A stretch of DNA of 28,633 bases. Origin: a virus. The stretch is taken from positions 1 through 28,633 of IMG/VR virus record IMGVR_UViG_3300031251_000086, one strand, 5' to 3'. Below, piece by piece: positions 4,383-11,815 of the stretch (its first letter is position 1; each line of letters begins with the position of its first letter). Under the pieces are notes generated by a model. That model worked only from the letters and a program-made list of their open reading frames with translations, did no database searches and had not been told where the DNA came from. The translations under genes and the position numbers were made by a program.

Positions 4383-4913
4383 ATGAGCTTCAATTTCATC
4401 GACTCCATTAAAGCGGGTCCAGAATACCTGGCCATTCAGACGTACTACGGTAACCGCACTGCAGCTCGTAGTGTCGTGCCATTGATGAATCACATCAATG
4501 AAGGTCTCATTGTGCTCAACGCAGTCAATGCCTCATCAGAAGCTATGGCGGGTTTTTGCCTACACCCGCTGTTCCAAAATGATGAAGAGCTCACAACTGT
4601 TGGATATCAGTACACTCTTGATCGATTAGGGCTTCCAACATCTATCCGCGCTCTGATGCTCACTATGGAGTACAGGCGAGTGGCGAACAAGTACTTGGCG
4701 GACTGTGACACAACAAAAATTGAATTGAGCCCGCTGAAAGAAGTGAATGATATGCTGATCGCCGACAAGGTTCAGAATCGCAAGGACTTCTTGAAGTATC
4801 ACTATGGCAAACATCCAAACTCCACTAGATTGGATGAGTACTTCAAAGAGTGGCTTGCTACGCCCGGCATCTCTGAAGCCAGATATAGTGAACTCATCAC
4901 ACTCTTGCCATGA
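4383..4913 (+). CDS. conserved phage protein of unknown function (176 aa)
   Basis: The frame is open further upstream, but ATG 4383 is chosen because the upstream part overlaps the small Cys-rich gene and reads as low-quality sequence. The segment NRTAARSVVPLMNHINEG (residues 23-40), followed by an AS...CLHPLFQ stretch (residues about 50-66), resembles a family seen in many phages. Its His and Glu residues are arranged rather like a small metal-dependent hydrolase. I cannot name its reaction. The stop overlaps the next start by four bases (ATGA), so the two genes are translationally coupled. Confidence 0.8.
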   Translation: MSFNFIDSIKAGPEYLAIQTYYGNRTAARSVVPLMNHINEGLIVLNAVNASSEAMAGFCLHPLFQNDEELTTVGYQYTLDRLGLPTSIRALMLTMEYRRVANKYLADCDTTKIELSPLKEVNDMLIADKVQNRKDFLKYHYGKHPNSTRLDEYFKEWLATPGISEARYSELITLLP

Positions 4914-5338
4914 ACAAGACGCTCAAGTACTGTCTTGTTCTATCAATATTAGTGCACATAGTCATTGCGCTTCCAGAACACACGCCGCCAAAAAAGCAAG
5001 AACGGCAGGCCGATCCACCGGTTAAGGTCCAGCTCATGCCGCCAGAGGCGAACAAAGGCGACAACACCGGCGCCGGTTTTGGTGCCTCAGGGTCACCTGA
5101 ATGCACGAAGCGTTACAATGGAATTGGTGTTTTGATTTTTGACAGCACTGGGTTCATTGTTAAGGTACAGCCAGGATACCCAGCTGACCGAGCTGGTGTG
5201 AAGCCGGGTGATCGCGCGATAGAGCCGATCGAGATCAAGGACAATGTTGCGTCCTTCACTGTAGAACGATACGATCAACACATACACTTCACGATCAAGT
5301 CTGAGATGATCTGTTACGATGAGCGAAGTGTAACCTGA
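4910..5338 (+). CDS. membrane-anchored PDZ-domain protein
   Basis: Residues 1-21 form a signal anchor (KYCLVLSILVHIVIAL). A Pro- and Lys-rich linker follows. Residues about 70-110 then match a PDZ domain: GIGVLIF for the ligand-binding loop and strand, and the hallmark GYPADRAGVKPGDRA. PDZ domains of this sort sit in periplasmic proteases and secretion proteins and bind C-terminal peptides. There is no protease domain here (142 residues in all), so it is likely an adaptor in the periplasm facing the inner membrane. The linker-plus-anchor layout recalls GspC or TonB-like proteins, but that is only a resemblance. It overlaps the upstream gene by four bases. Confidence 0.8.
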   Translation: MNKTLKYCLVLSILVHIVIALPEHTPPKKQERQADPPVKVQLMPPEANKGDNTGAGFGASGSPECTKRYNGIGVLIFDSTGFIVKVQPGYPADRAGVKPGDRAIEPIEIKDNVASFTVERYDQHIHFTIKSEMICYDERSVT

Positions 5339-5390
5339 GTTGGTTCATCACGGGTTCATTAGTGAATCATAATGCTTAGAATCTAGATCA

Positions 5391-5397
5391 CTAAATA
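5391..5397 (+). promoter_or_regulatory. late-promoter-like CTAAATA motif
   Basis: CTAAATA lies in the 115-nt gap ahead of the VWA gene, 56 bases before ATG 5454. The same heptamer or TATAAATA occurs at 3823, 14833, 24022 and 26195, each close to a gene start. It resembles the T4 late promoter core TATAAATA. Confidence 0.35.
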
Positions 5398-5453
5398 CAA
5401 AGACTGATCCACAGTCACTTTTTAGTTTACCTATTTTCCGTTTGGAGATTTCA

Positions 5454-6497
5454 ATGAAGACATATCTTTTCAAAGTCCGCGATCACTCTGGTTCCATGCA
5501 AAGCCTGCGAGCCCCCGCAATGAGGGACTACAATGCGCTGGTTCTTGCCACCCAACGAGCAGCCTCGCTCAACAACATCGAGACCGTAGCTTCGGTCTAT
5601 GAATGTGATGGGTCAACTCCTGTACATCAACGCCGTGTCGAACACCTGACACCAATCGGCTCGCTGAAGACACTCACAAGCTATCGCGCAAATGGCGCCA
5701 CCCCACTCTTTCAGACAATCTTGCAAGCCATCAACGACCTGCGTCAAGTTCCAGATTTCAACGATCCAAATGTGAACTTCCTCGGCATGTTCACAACTGA
5801 TGGTCAAGACACGAACGGTGGTGGCGCCGAACTGGCCGCTGTCATTCGCGAACTGCAAGCAACTGATCGTTGGACCTTCGTGTTCCGTGTTCCGCGCGGC
5901 TACGCACGTGATCTGATCAAGATGGGCATTGAGCCCGGGAACATTCTTGAATGGGACCAAACAGAACGTGGCGTTCAAGCTGCCTCACAGGCAAACGACC
6001 AGGCTCTCGCTGACTTCTACACTGGCACTGCCAGCGGTACAAAGAGCTCGAAGACGTTCTACACTTCTGTGGCGAACATCACTGAAGCCGACGTGCAAAA
6101 ACTTGGCGACATCAGCGCTGAAGTTCAGCTGTTCCCTGTCTCCAAGACCGAAGAAGGTGAACAAATCCGCGACTTCGTTGAACACCGCCTGAACGGAACG
6201 GCAATGCTGAAGGGCGCCGCGTTCTACCAATTGGTCAAGACCGAAGACAAGATTCAAGACTACAAGCTTATCGCTATTCGTGACAAAGAGTCTGGTCAAA
6301 TCTTCTGTGGCCCAGAAGCTCGCGATCTGATTGGTCTGCCACGGTACGGCGATGCACGCGTCCGCCCAGACACAAATGGCAAGTGGCAAGTGTTTGTGCA
6401 GTCCACATCTGTGAATCGCAAGGTTAATGGTGGTACACAGATCATGTACTGGCCTAACGTTGGCAAGCGCTTCACTGAAGGCAAGAGCGCACGCTGA
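5454..6497 (+). CDS. von Willebrand factor A (VWA) domain protein
   Basis: ATG 5454 follows a ribosome binding site (TTGGAGATTTCA). The N-terminal half is a VWA domain. The metal-ion-dependent adhesion site is complete: D10-H-S12-G-S14 in strand one, T83 in GATPLF, and D116 in TTDGQD. VWA domains bind protein partners through this metal site. The C-terminal part (about residues 190-347), with the IRDFVEHRLNG and SGQIFCGPEARDLIG segments, I do not recognise. In phages, VWA proteins of this size are conserved but uncharacterised. A late-like promoter motif precedes it. Expression seems strong, judging from the good ribosome binding site and regular codon use. Confidence 0.85.
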   Translation: MKTYLFKVRDHSGSMQSLRAPAMRDYNALVLATQRAASLNNIETVASVYECDGSTPVHQRRVEHLTPIGSLKTLTSYRANGATPLFQTILQAINDLRQVPDFNDPNVNFLGMFTTDGQDTNGGGAELAAVIRELQATDRWTFVFRVPRGYARDLIKMGIEPGNILEWDQTERGVQAASQANDQALADFYTGTASGTKSSKTFYTSVANITEADVQKLGDISAEVQLFPVSKTEEGEQIRDFVEHRLNGTAMLKGAAFYQLVKTEDKIQDYKLIAIRDKESGQIFCGPEARDLIGLPRYGDARVRPDTNGKWQVFVQSTSVNRKVNGGTQIMYWPNVGKRFTEGKSAR

Positions 6498-6503
6498 ATC
6501 AAA

Positions 6504-7334
6504 ATGTCTTGGCTCATCATCGGAAGCACGGCAACGTACCATTGGTTCAATGACGCTCGTAAGCCAAAAGACCTCGATCTGCTCACACCAGCAAAGATCG
6601 TAGGTAATCATGGCGACATCTGCGTCATTGATGCTCAGTGGCACGATGCTTGTGAAGCAATCATGAAGGCAAGCACGGACAAAGTGTTTGCGGATCCAAA
6701 TGTGTTGCTCACGCTGAAAATGAGCCACGCTCATTGGAACATCCACCATGACAAGACGCTCTTTGACATTAAGTTCCTGCAAGACAAAGGCGCTGTTGTC
6801 AATGAAGAACTCTATGGTCGTCTCGTCAAGGTGTGGACGCAAGTGCACGGAAAGAAGCACGTTCCAGTCAACAAGCCAATGGCTGAGTTCTTCGCTGATG
6901 CTGTTCCACGCGCTTTTGATCACGAATGGCTACATAAGCAAGTAGCGTTTCATGAGCGACCACTGCATGAGCGCATTCGTAAAGACATGACCAATGTTCG
7001 GTGCCACAAAGATTTGTGGGACACCCTGACATTTGATGAAAAGTGCGAATGTGCACTCGAAGAAATCTTGGTGACGGCGATCGAGAGAACGAACATCACC
7101 AAAGACAGCCTGAAAAGTGACAAACTTAAGGCTGTCAAAATGGCGCACACTAAACTGTGCACAACAATGGCAACGGGCTGGTTTGCTCGTTTTAACATCG
7201 AAAATCACTTTGAACTTTTGATTACACGGAGAGAACAATGGCTAACCCAACTGAACTTGACCTTGCAACGCTTGCCCGCACCGACGCCCGGGGCTTTCTA
7301 CAAGCCTTCCTCGAAAAGAGTGAATGCGGATTGA
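6504..7334 (+). CDS. nucleotidyltransferase-fold phage protein
   Basis: The N-terminus has the layout of a minimal nucleotidyltransferase: IIGSTATYHWF (G7-S8) followed by PKDLDLL with D23 and D25. Such proteins transfer nucleotides or are inactive relatives. The rest matches, in my judgement, a phage family with a helical C-terminal half ending near AHTKLCTTMATGWFARFNIENHFELL (residues about 213-240). About 39 further residues extend past this expected end and overlap the next gene by 97 bases, so the original stop may have been lost. The substrate is unknown. It lies six bases after the VWA gene. Confidence 0.75.
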   Translation: MSWLIIGSTATYHWFNDARKPKDLDLLTPAKIVGNHGDICVIDAQWHDACEAIMKASTDKVFADPNVLLTLKMSHAHWNIHHDKTLFDIKFLQDKGAVVNEELYGRLVKVWTQVHGKKHVPVNKPMAEFFADAVPRAFDHEWLHKQVAFHERPLHERIRKDMTNVRCHKDLWDTLTFDEKCECALEEILVTAIERTNITKDSLKSDKLKAVKMAHTKLCTTMATGWFARFNIENHFELLITRREQWLTQLNLTLQRLPAPTPGAFYKPSSKRVNAD

Positions 7335-7618
7335 GCATCACCGATGTCTACGAAATTGAATGCCTGAAGTACGTCGTTGACGTCGTTGACGTCGTTGACG
7401 GCATCAACCTTGAGCTCGTTGACTCTGAAGGTGGTGGTGAAGGCGAAGGCTCGCACGTACATCGTGTCTTTGCAATCAATGAACATGGCAATGTGATCTC
7501 GTATATTCGAGTTACTGGGTACTATGAATCGTACTGCGGCACAGAGTACAATGATGACTGGACTTTCGTAGAACCTCGTGAAGTCAAGGTCACCCAGTAC
7601 TTCGCGGCGGGTGAGTGA
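7238..7618 (+). CDS. conserved phage hypothetical protein (126 aa)
   Basis: ATG 7238 follows a good ribosome binding site (CGGAGAGAACA), which supports this start although it lies inside the preceding frame. The protein is acidic, with a run YVVDVVDVVDG encoded by a nine-base tandem repeat (7377-7403). A C-terminal half with YIRVTGYYESYCGTEY and FVEPREVKVTQY follows. I recall similar small acidic proteins next to the following gene in other phages, but no function is known to me. It overlaps the next gene by one base. Confidence 0.8.
   Translation: MANPTELDLATLARTDARGFLQAFLEKSECGLSITDVYEIECLKYVVDVVDVVDGINLELVDSEGGGEGEGSHVHRVFAINEHGNVISYIRVTGYYESYCGTEYNDDWTFVEPREVKVTQYFAAGE
7377..7403 (+). 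repeat. nine-base tandem repeat in coding sequence
   Basis: GTCGTTGAC is repeated three times in tandem, encoding Val-Val-Asp repeats. The unit keeps the frame, so copy-number slippage would only lengthen or shorten the protein. Confidence 0.85.
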
Positions 7619-7941
7619 TGTTGGAGTTCACAGTTACAAGGGACCATCTCACGCTCCTTCGGAACTTCTACGTTGGCTGGAACGACTGTGAGACTGGCGC
7701 CCCAGAAATCGACCCAAAACGCCCGTACGGAAACGGTTACGTTCCAGGTGATGTGGCTGAAATCCTTGGTTGGGAGCGCAACGAGGACGGCGAGCTTACT
7801 GATGATCAAGAAAGTGACGCGTATCAGATCCACGGTGAGACACAAACCGTCTTGCAGATCGTTCTGAGTACGGGATCCTTTGTTCCAGGGAGTTACGCTC
7901 GCTCGCACACGTACTCCAATGACTGGGTGCTTACTGGTTGA
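7618..7941 (+). CDS. conserved phage hypothetical protein (107 aa)
   Basis: ATG 7618 (or GTG 7615) starts a protein whose central part (LRNFYVGWNDCETGAP, then the KRPYGN segment and VAEILGW) I recognise as a recurrent small phage protein without a known role. It is translationally coupled to the upstream gene through a one-base overlap and is followed by a strong hairpin at 7971-7994. A Gly/Ser/Tyr-rich tail ends the protein. Confidence 0.8.
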   Translation: MLEFTVTRDHLTLLRNFYVGWNDCETGAPEIDPKRPYGNGYVPGDVAEILGWERNEDGELTDDQESDAYQIHGETQTVLQIVLSTGSFVPGSYARSHTYSNDWVLTG

Positions 7942-7970
7942 ACCCGGACCTTGATCTGAGTAACCATACA

Positions 7971-8009
7971 AGAGGGACCTTTCATGGTCCCTCTGCCATT
8001 CCTGATGGC
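7971..8009 (+). terminator. tandem hairpins, probable terminator
   Basis: AGAGGGACC (7971-7979) pairs perfectly with GGTCCCTCT (7986-7994) around TTTCAT, and GCCA/TGGC forms a second hairpin at 7995-8009. No T run follows, so it may act as a processing or transcript-end stabilising structure instead of an intrinsic terminator. Confidence 0.55.
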
Positions 8010-8050
8010 AGAGCGCTACATATCAGAGACACTTCTTCAAGGGTAAAGAC

Positions 8051-8938
8051 ATGGTACGTTTGATTGGTGCACCTACGGGTGTAGGCACTGGAACCCCCGG
8101 TTGTGAGTACGCGCCAGGTGTGATTGAACAAAGTCTTCCAGACTTCGACTTCACCATGTTGAAACATGAAGACTCTGCGCGCTCAGAAGCTGATTGCACA
8201 AAGAACTTCCATGATGTTTTGGCTTGGGCAGCGCTCATTACTAAAGAGTTTGACAAGGCGTTCGCTGAAGGGCACACCCCTGGTTTGATCGGTGGCGATC
8301 ATTCTTTGGCTATTGGCAGCATAAACAGCGTGAGCAAGTTCACAAACAAGAACTTTCATGTGCTTTGGTTTGACGCGCACGCAGACGTGAACTCACCACG
8401 TACGTCTCCAACTGGAAACATGCATGGAATGCCAGTGCATTACCTGATGAAAATGGGGTGCATGAGACCAGATCAAATTACGTACTTTGGTCTACGTTCA
8501 GTTGACCCTGGCGAAGTGCAATTCATTGATGAACACAATATCAAGTTCTTTACTACGCACCAATGCAAGGAGAACTTCAAGGAACTCATTGCCGAAGCAG
8601 TGAAAGACATTCCTGCAGATACGCACATTCACGTCTCATTCGACATCGACTTCTTCAGCCCTGATGTAGCACCCGGCGTTGGCACTCCTGAAATTGATGG
8701 ACCATCTGACACAACCTTGACATGGTTAGATGCCATCCCTAGAGTGAACTCTTTCGATGTAGTGGAGCTTAATCCAGAGCGAGACGTGAATGATGTTACG
8801 ACTGAGCTTACAATTGAAGTAGTTAAGAAACTATCAAGGGATCATGATGTATCATACGTACGTGGCGTTCAAACTGCCAGGGTCGTTCGTAAGCGAACAA
8901 ACAGAAAGAAAAGTAAGCTCACGGGAAATGCCGAGTGA
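8051..8938 (+). CDS. arginase-family ureohydrolase
   Basis: The 295-residue protein has every metal-ligand motif of the arginase/agmatinase family: GGDHS (H84), DAHADVN (D108, H110, D112) and SFDIDFFSPD (D198, D200). It also has VVELNPERD with E239 in the place of the substrate-binding glutamate. The segment SPTGNMHGMPV (residues 119-129) follows the arginase pattern GN.HG.P rather than that of agmatinase. Arginase uses two manganese ions to split arginine into ornithine and urea. The start at ATG 8051 leads directly into the family's usual first strand. It is the first gene after a hairpin and overlaps the next by 11 bases. In a phage it could feed polyamine or proline synthesis or deplete arginine; this role is inference. 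Confidence 0.93.
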   Translation: MVRLIGAPTGVGTGTPGCEYAPGVIEQSLPDFDFTMLKHEDSARSEADCTKNFHDVLAWAALITKEFDKAFAEGHTPGLIGGDHSLAIGSINSVSKFTNKNFHVLWFDAHADVNSPRTSPTGNMHGMPVHYLMKMGCMRPDQITYFGLRSVDPGEVQFIDEHNIKFFTTHQCKENFKELIAEAVKDIPADTHIHVSFDIDFFSPDVAPGVGTPEIDGPSDTTLTWLDAIPRVNSFDVVELNPERDVNDVTTELTIEVVKKLSRDHDVSYVRGVQTARVVRKRTNRKKSKLTGNAE

Positions 8939-9227
8939 CATTCCAAGGAACTGTTTTGGGTTCTACTTCTATGATATCTATGAGACAGTAGATCCCAAGG
9001 GTAATCCAATCTTTGGACCTCGAGAAAACGTCAGCCCAATGACATACTTCGGCGACCCGTATAATCTTGATCAAATCAGGGCGCTGAACGCGCAAGACAG
9101 AAAGTTCGATATTCTGTTGTCGAACATGGAAGCCAACAGTTGGTCTCGTGTGGTAAAGACACGTATTGGCAACTGGCAACCCCTTGATCAAGGTGACAAG
9201 GTTATTTCAGGTCTAATGAATTGGTAA
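8928..9227 (+). CDS. hypothetical protein (99 aa)
   Basis: ATG 8928, just inside the end of the arginase gene, is preferred over longer frames because the upstream part overlaps arginase coding sequence. The protein starts MPSDIPRNCFGFYFYDIYE and is rich in aromatic and polar residues, with no membrane segment. I recognise no domain. Overlap with arginase and a two-base gap to the nuclease gene place it in the same transcript. Confidence 0.65.
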   Translation: MPSDIPRNCFGFYFYDIYETVDPKGNPIFGPRENVSPMTYFGDPYNLDQIRALNAQDRKFDILLSNMEANSWSRVVKTRIGNWQPLDQGDKVISGLMNW

Positions 9228-9229
9228 TC

Positions 9230-10033
9230 ATGCGCAAGCTTCTACTCTCAATTTTCCTTTCTGTTCTTGCATTTTCCGCCACCGCAGCTCAGCTTGATCC
9301 ACTTCCTATGGATCAGTGTAAGGTCCAAGCACCATTCGGTTTTCCTGTCTCTGGTAAGCAGAGCGCCACCGACATTTGCCGTAAAGGCTACGTCCTTGAA
9401 TCTGACAACAATGCAAAGATCCCAGTATGGGTTTCATACGTGTTGACACCAGCACATGCAACGGGCTGTCTGTCTCGCTCGAATCGGTTTGCAGCTGACC
9501 ATAGCCTTCAAGATCCAGCTACTCCAAAGGACTATGCAAAGTCTGGCTTTGACATTGGCCATCAAGCCAACGATAGTGACATGCGATGGGATGTTCAAGT
9601 TGAACTTGATTCCTTTATCTTGAGCAATATGGCACCGCAACTTCCAGGCTTTAACCGTGGGATTTGGAAGCGCCTTGAAGATCAGATTCGTGAATGGGCT
9701 GTTGAGCGCGAACATGACTTGACAATTTACGTCGGGCCGGTCTACAACAGGACTCAAGACTCTACGTTGAAGAACCTCGGTAAGGTCACCATTCCACATG
9801 CGTTCTACAAGATTGTGGTGGATGATACGACGCACGAAGCAATGGTGTACTTGTTTAGACATGAACCTTCTGACGAAGACCTGAGCACGTTCATCACAAG
9901 CATTGACGAAGTGCAGCGCCAAACCGGGGTCACATTCCCGCTTCCAGCTGACGTGAAGTTCACGGGGTTCTGGGATGCTGAGCACAACACCGATCGCGCT
10001 ACCAAGGGAAAGGTCTGCGCGTTGCCACATTAA
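9230..10033 (+). CDS. secreted DNA/RNA non-specific endonuclease (NucA/Serratia type)
   Basis: ATG 9230 gives a clear signal peptide (residues 1-20, ending SATAA before Q21). The mature protein has the beta-beta-metal nuclease core. The motif DRGH appears as DIGH (108-111), with catalytic H111 kept and the usual Arg replaced by Ile. SNMAPQLPGFNRGIW (132-146) supplies the metal-binding Asn and the following helix. WKRLEDQIREW and YVGPVY are also typical. Such enzymes cleave both DNA and RNA, and with a signal peptide this one should act in the periplasm or outside the cell. Six cysteines (residues about 30, 50, 80 and later) could form disulfides. A phage could use it to degrade extracellular or incoming DNA; this is inference. 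Confidence 0.88.
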   Translation: MRKLLLSIFLSVLAFSATAAQLDPLPMDQCKVQAPFGFPVSGKQSATDICRKGYVLESDNNAKIPVWVSYVLTPAHATGCLSRSNRFAADHSLQDPATPKDYAKSGFDIGHQANDSDMRWDVQVELDSFILSNMAPQLPGFNRGIWKRLEDQIREWAVEREHDLTIYVGPVYNRTQDSTLKNLGKVTIPHAFYKIVVDDTTHEAMVYLFRHEPSDEDLSTFITSIDEVQRQTGVTFPLPADVKFTGFWDAEHNTDRATKGKVCALPH

Positions 10034-10038
10034 ATAGC

Positions 10039-10054
10039 GGAGCCTTCTGGCTCC
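10039..10054 (+). terminator. GC-rich hairpin after the nuclease gene
   Basis: GGAGCC (10039-10044) pairs with GGCTCC (10049-10054) around TTCT. It lies six bases after the nuclease stop. The following bases (ATTCAT) are only weakly T-rich. Confidence 0.5.
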
Positions 10055-10136
10055 ATTCATATGAGGAGGATAGCATGTCCCAGCTAAACGCGTAAACAAC
10101 CACAATGGCAATACGATCCGCCGCACGGTCGGTGGA

Positions 10137-10472
10137 TTGACAAAGAAGTTCCGGCGTATGGCCGAACTTTACAAATACTTCGCTCGAAACATGTCGTCCA
10201 AGTTGGACTTTAGTGAGGAAGCTGAAGTTTCTCTCTTCAACCATGAATCATACGGTACAACGCTCAGCCCAAATAATGGGTTCGCAGTTGGCAAAAGGTA
10301 CCTAAACCTGAACGTCACGATGTGGCGTGAAGACCTCAGACGAGGGTGGTTGTTCAAACATGAACTTTACGAAGATCCTGAGTTGCCGCACTGGTGGTTA
10401 GACTCTGTGTTGGCTGGCCTGTATGATGGCAGCACGTATGAACAGATCCTGAAAGAGTGCAACCAAATCTGA
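10137..10472 (+). CDS. hypothetical protein, start apparently frameshifted
   Basis: The open frame runs from 10074 but has no ATG before 10158; TTG 10137 is the first listed start and gives 111 residues. A strong ribosome binding site (GAGGAGGATAGC) lies just before ATG 10075, which in its own phase stops after six codons. One added C in the CCC run at 10079-10081 would join that ATG to the frame and give an N-terminus MSPAKRVNNHNGNT, typical of a small basic phage protein. So a single-base loss or a sequencing error is likely. The body has a helical region (YKYFARNMSSKLDFSEEAE) and an acidic end. No domain recognised. Confidence 0.65.
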   Translation: MTKKFRRMAELYKYFARNMSSKLDFSEEAEVSLFNHESYGTTLSPNNGFAVGKRYLNLNVTMWREDLRRGWLFKHELYEDPELPHWWLDSVLAGLYDGSTYEQILKECNQI

Positions 10473-10508
10473 TCTGGTTTAGTAAAATGATTTAGACTTG
10501 GAGTGATC

Positions 10509-11057
10509 ATGGAAGAACTGAAGCTTATTTTTCTGGACATCGATGGTGTCGTGAATAGTACGAGGTCTGTGATCGCAAAAATCGGTCGCGCCTTCACAGA
10601 AGAAGAATGTGAAGCGCTCGGTACCGTACCGTACGGTGCAGAACACGCCATGAAGTGTGTGGATCCGGTTTGTGTAGCGCTTGTCAACAAGCTTATTGCG
10701 TGTGACGAACGCATCGGTGTGGTGCTTTCTAGCACGCACCGTAGGCACTTTCACCATGGTTCATACGGCAGTGCTGAACATCTCCAGCGTCTACGCGTTT
10801 ACCTTGGAGCTATGGGCTTCAAGCTGCCAGCGCATTTCAATGTCACGGAGTGTCTTGAAAGACCTCGCGGCTCGGAAGTTCAACAGTTCCTCGAGAACGT
10901 AGTTGTGAACGAGTATGTGATCCTTGACGACGGAACTGACTTCAAGCAAGGTCAGCCATTGGTTCGAGTAGATCCAGTCGTTGGCATGGACTTCAACAAC
11001 TACGTTGATGCGTGCAAGTTCTTAGCAGTTCCTGAACCAAGCACAATCCTGTTGTGA
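10509..11057 (+). CDS. HAD-superfamily phosphatase-like protein (RNA-repair-type HAD)
   Basis: ATG 10509 follows GGAG at the right distance. Motif I is LIFLDIDGVVNS with nucleophile D10 and D12, motif II is VVLSSTHRR (S74-S75), and motif IV is VILDDGTDF near residues 138-146. The overall pattern, with a small cap and about 182 residues, fits the HAD group known from Swiss-Army-Knife RNA repair proteins and their stand-alone phage relatives, which remove phosphates from nucleic-acid ends or nucleotides. That subfamily assignment is from memory of the motif set and is less sure than the HAD call. It overlaps the next start by four bases (GTGA). Confidence 0.82.
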   Translation: MEELKLIFLDIDGVVNSTRSVIAKIGRAFTEEECEALGTVPYGAEHAMKCVDPVCVALVNKLIACDERIGVVLSSTHRRHFHHGSYGSAEHLQRLRVYLGAMGFKLPAHFNVTECLERPRGSEVQQFLENVVVNEYVILDDGTDFKQGQPLVRVDPVVGMDFNNYVDACKFLAVPEPSTILL

Positions 11058-11815
11058 AATATCTCCTAGCCATTCTTCTCTGTTTGCCGTTACTTGCATA
11101 TGGCATCACGGCAAAATCGTATGTGGTTCTAGACCAGAATGGTGATGTAATTCTCGAGCACAATGCAGACACGGTTCGACCAATCGCGTCGATCACAAAG
11201 CTGTTCACTGCAGCTAGGAACGTTGAGCTTCCAGGAGATGCAGACATCATGGTGTCTGCGAAGGACATTCAAGAATCCAGGATGAGAACCACACCACTGC
11301 GGGCGGGGCACGAATACACTCGTGACAAGCTACTTGAGTTAGCGCTAGTGAGCTCTGACAACGCTGCTGCGAAGGCACTTGGCCGCACTGCTCAGGTTGG
11401 TATCATGCTGCCTCCAGACACTACGTACAGAGAACCATCTGGATTAGATCCAGCAAATCGAAGCACAGCACGGCAAGTGGCAAAATTCGCGCTTTCTCTT
11501 CTAGACACACGGGTTGCTGAACTAAGTGTCCACCCTGGAGTGTTCGTAGATAGCGAATACAGGAAGAACACCAACCCATTGATTGGAAAACACGGTTGGA
11601 CGTTTCTTCTCACAAAGACCGGCTTCATCAATGAGGCAGGTGGATGCTTGGTCGTGGTGACTAAGATCAAGGGTGAAGTGCGAGTGATCGCTCTTTTGGG
11701 TAGCATAAGTGTCAAGCAAAGATGGAATGATCTTGCTGAACTTCGACAGAAGCTTGGTGACACTGATTTCGCTTGGCCTGAAGCTAAGACATCATCAAAG
11801 CGGAGACATAGATGA
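11054..11815 (+). CDS. penicillin-binding-type D-Ala-D-Ala carboxypeptidase/endopeptidase
   Basis: GTG 11054 starts a 253-residue protein with a signal peptide (residues 1-17 or so). All three active-site motifs of serine DD-peptidases are present: S46-I-T-K49, S101-D102-N103 and K188-T-G190. The sizes between them and the sequence KSYVVLDQNGDVILEHNAD match the small PbpG/PBP7 and DacA-like group. These enzymes act in the periplasm and trim or open peptidoglycan cross-links. The protein ends in a basic tail (KTSSKRRHR). It overlaps both neighbours by four bases, so it is co-translated with the HAD protein and the HEGMH membrane protein. In a phage it may soften the wall before lysis or alter it during infection (inference). 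A complete penicillin-binding enzyme is rare in phage genomes. Confidence 0.9.
   Translation: MKYLLAILLCLPLLAYGITAKSYVVLDQNGDVILEHNADTVRPIASITKLFTAARNVELPGDADIMVSAKDIQESRMRTTPLRAGHEYTRDKLLELALVSSDNAAAKALGRTAQVGIMLPPDTTYREPSGLDPANRSTARQVAKFALSLLDTRVAELSVHPGVFVDSEYRKNTNPLIGKHGWTFLLTKTGFINEAGGCLVVVTKIKGEVRVIALLGSISVKQRWNDLAELRQKLGDTDFAWPEAKTSSKRRHR

Noticed and set aside
5985-6923. 312-residue open frame on the minus strand
   Set aside because: It lies opposite the VWA and nucleotidyltransferase-like genes, which have motifs and ribosome binding sites; the minus frame has neither and reflects codon bias.
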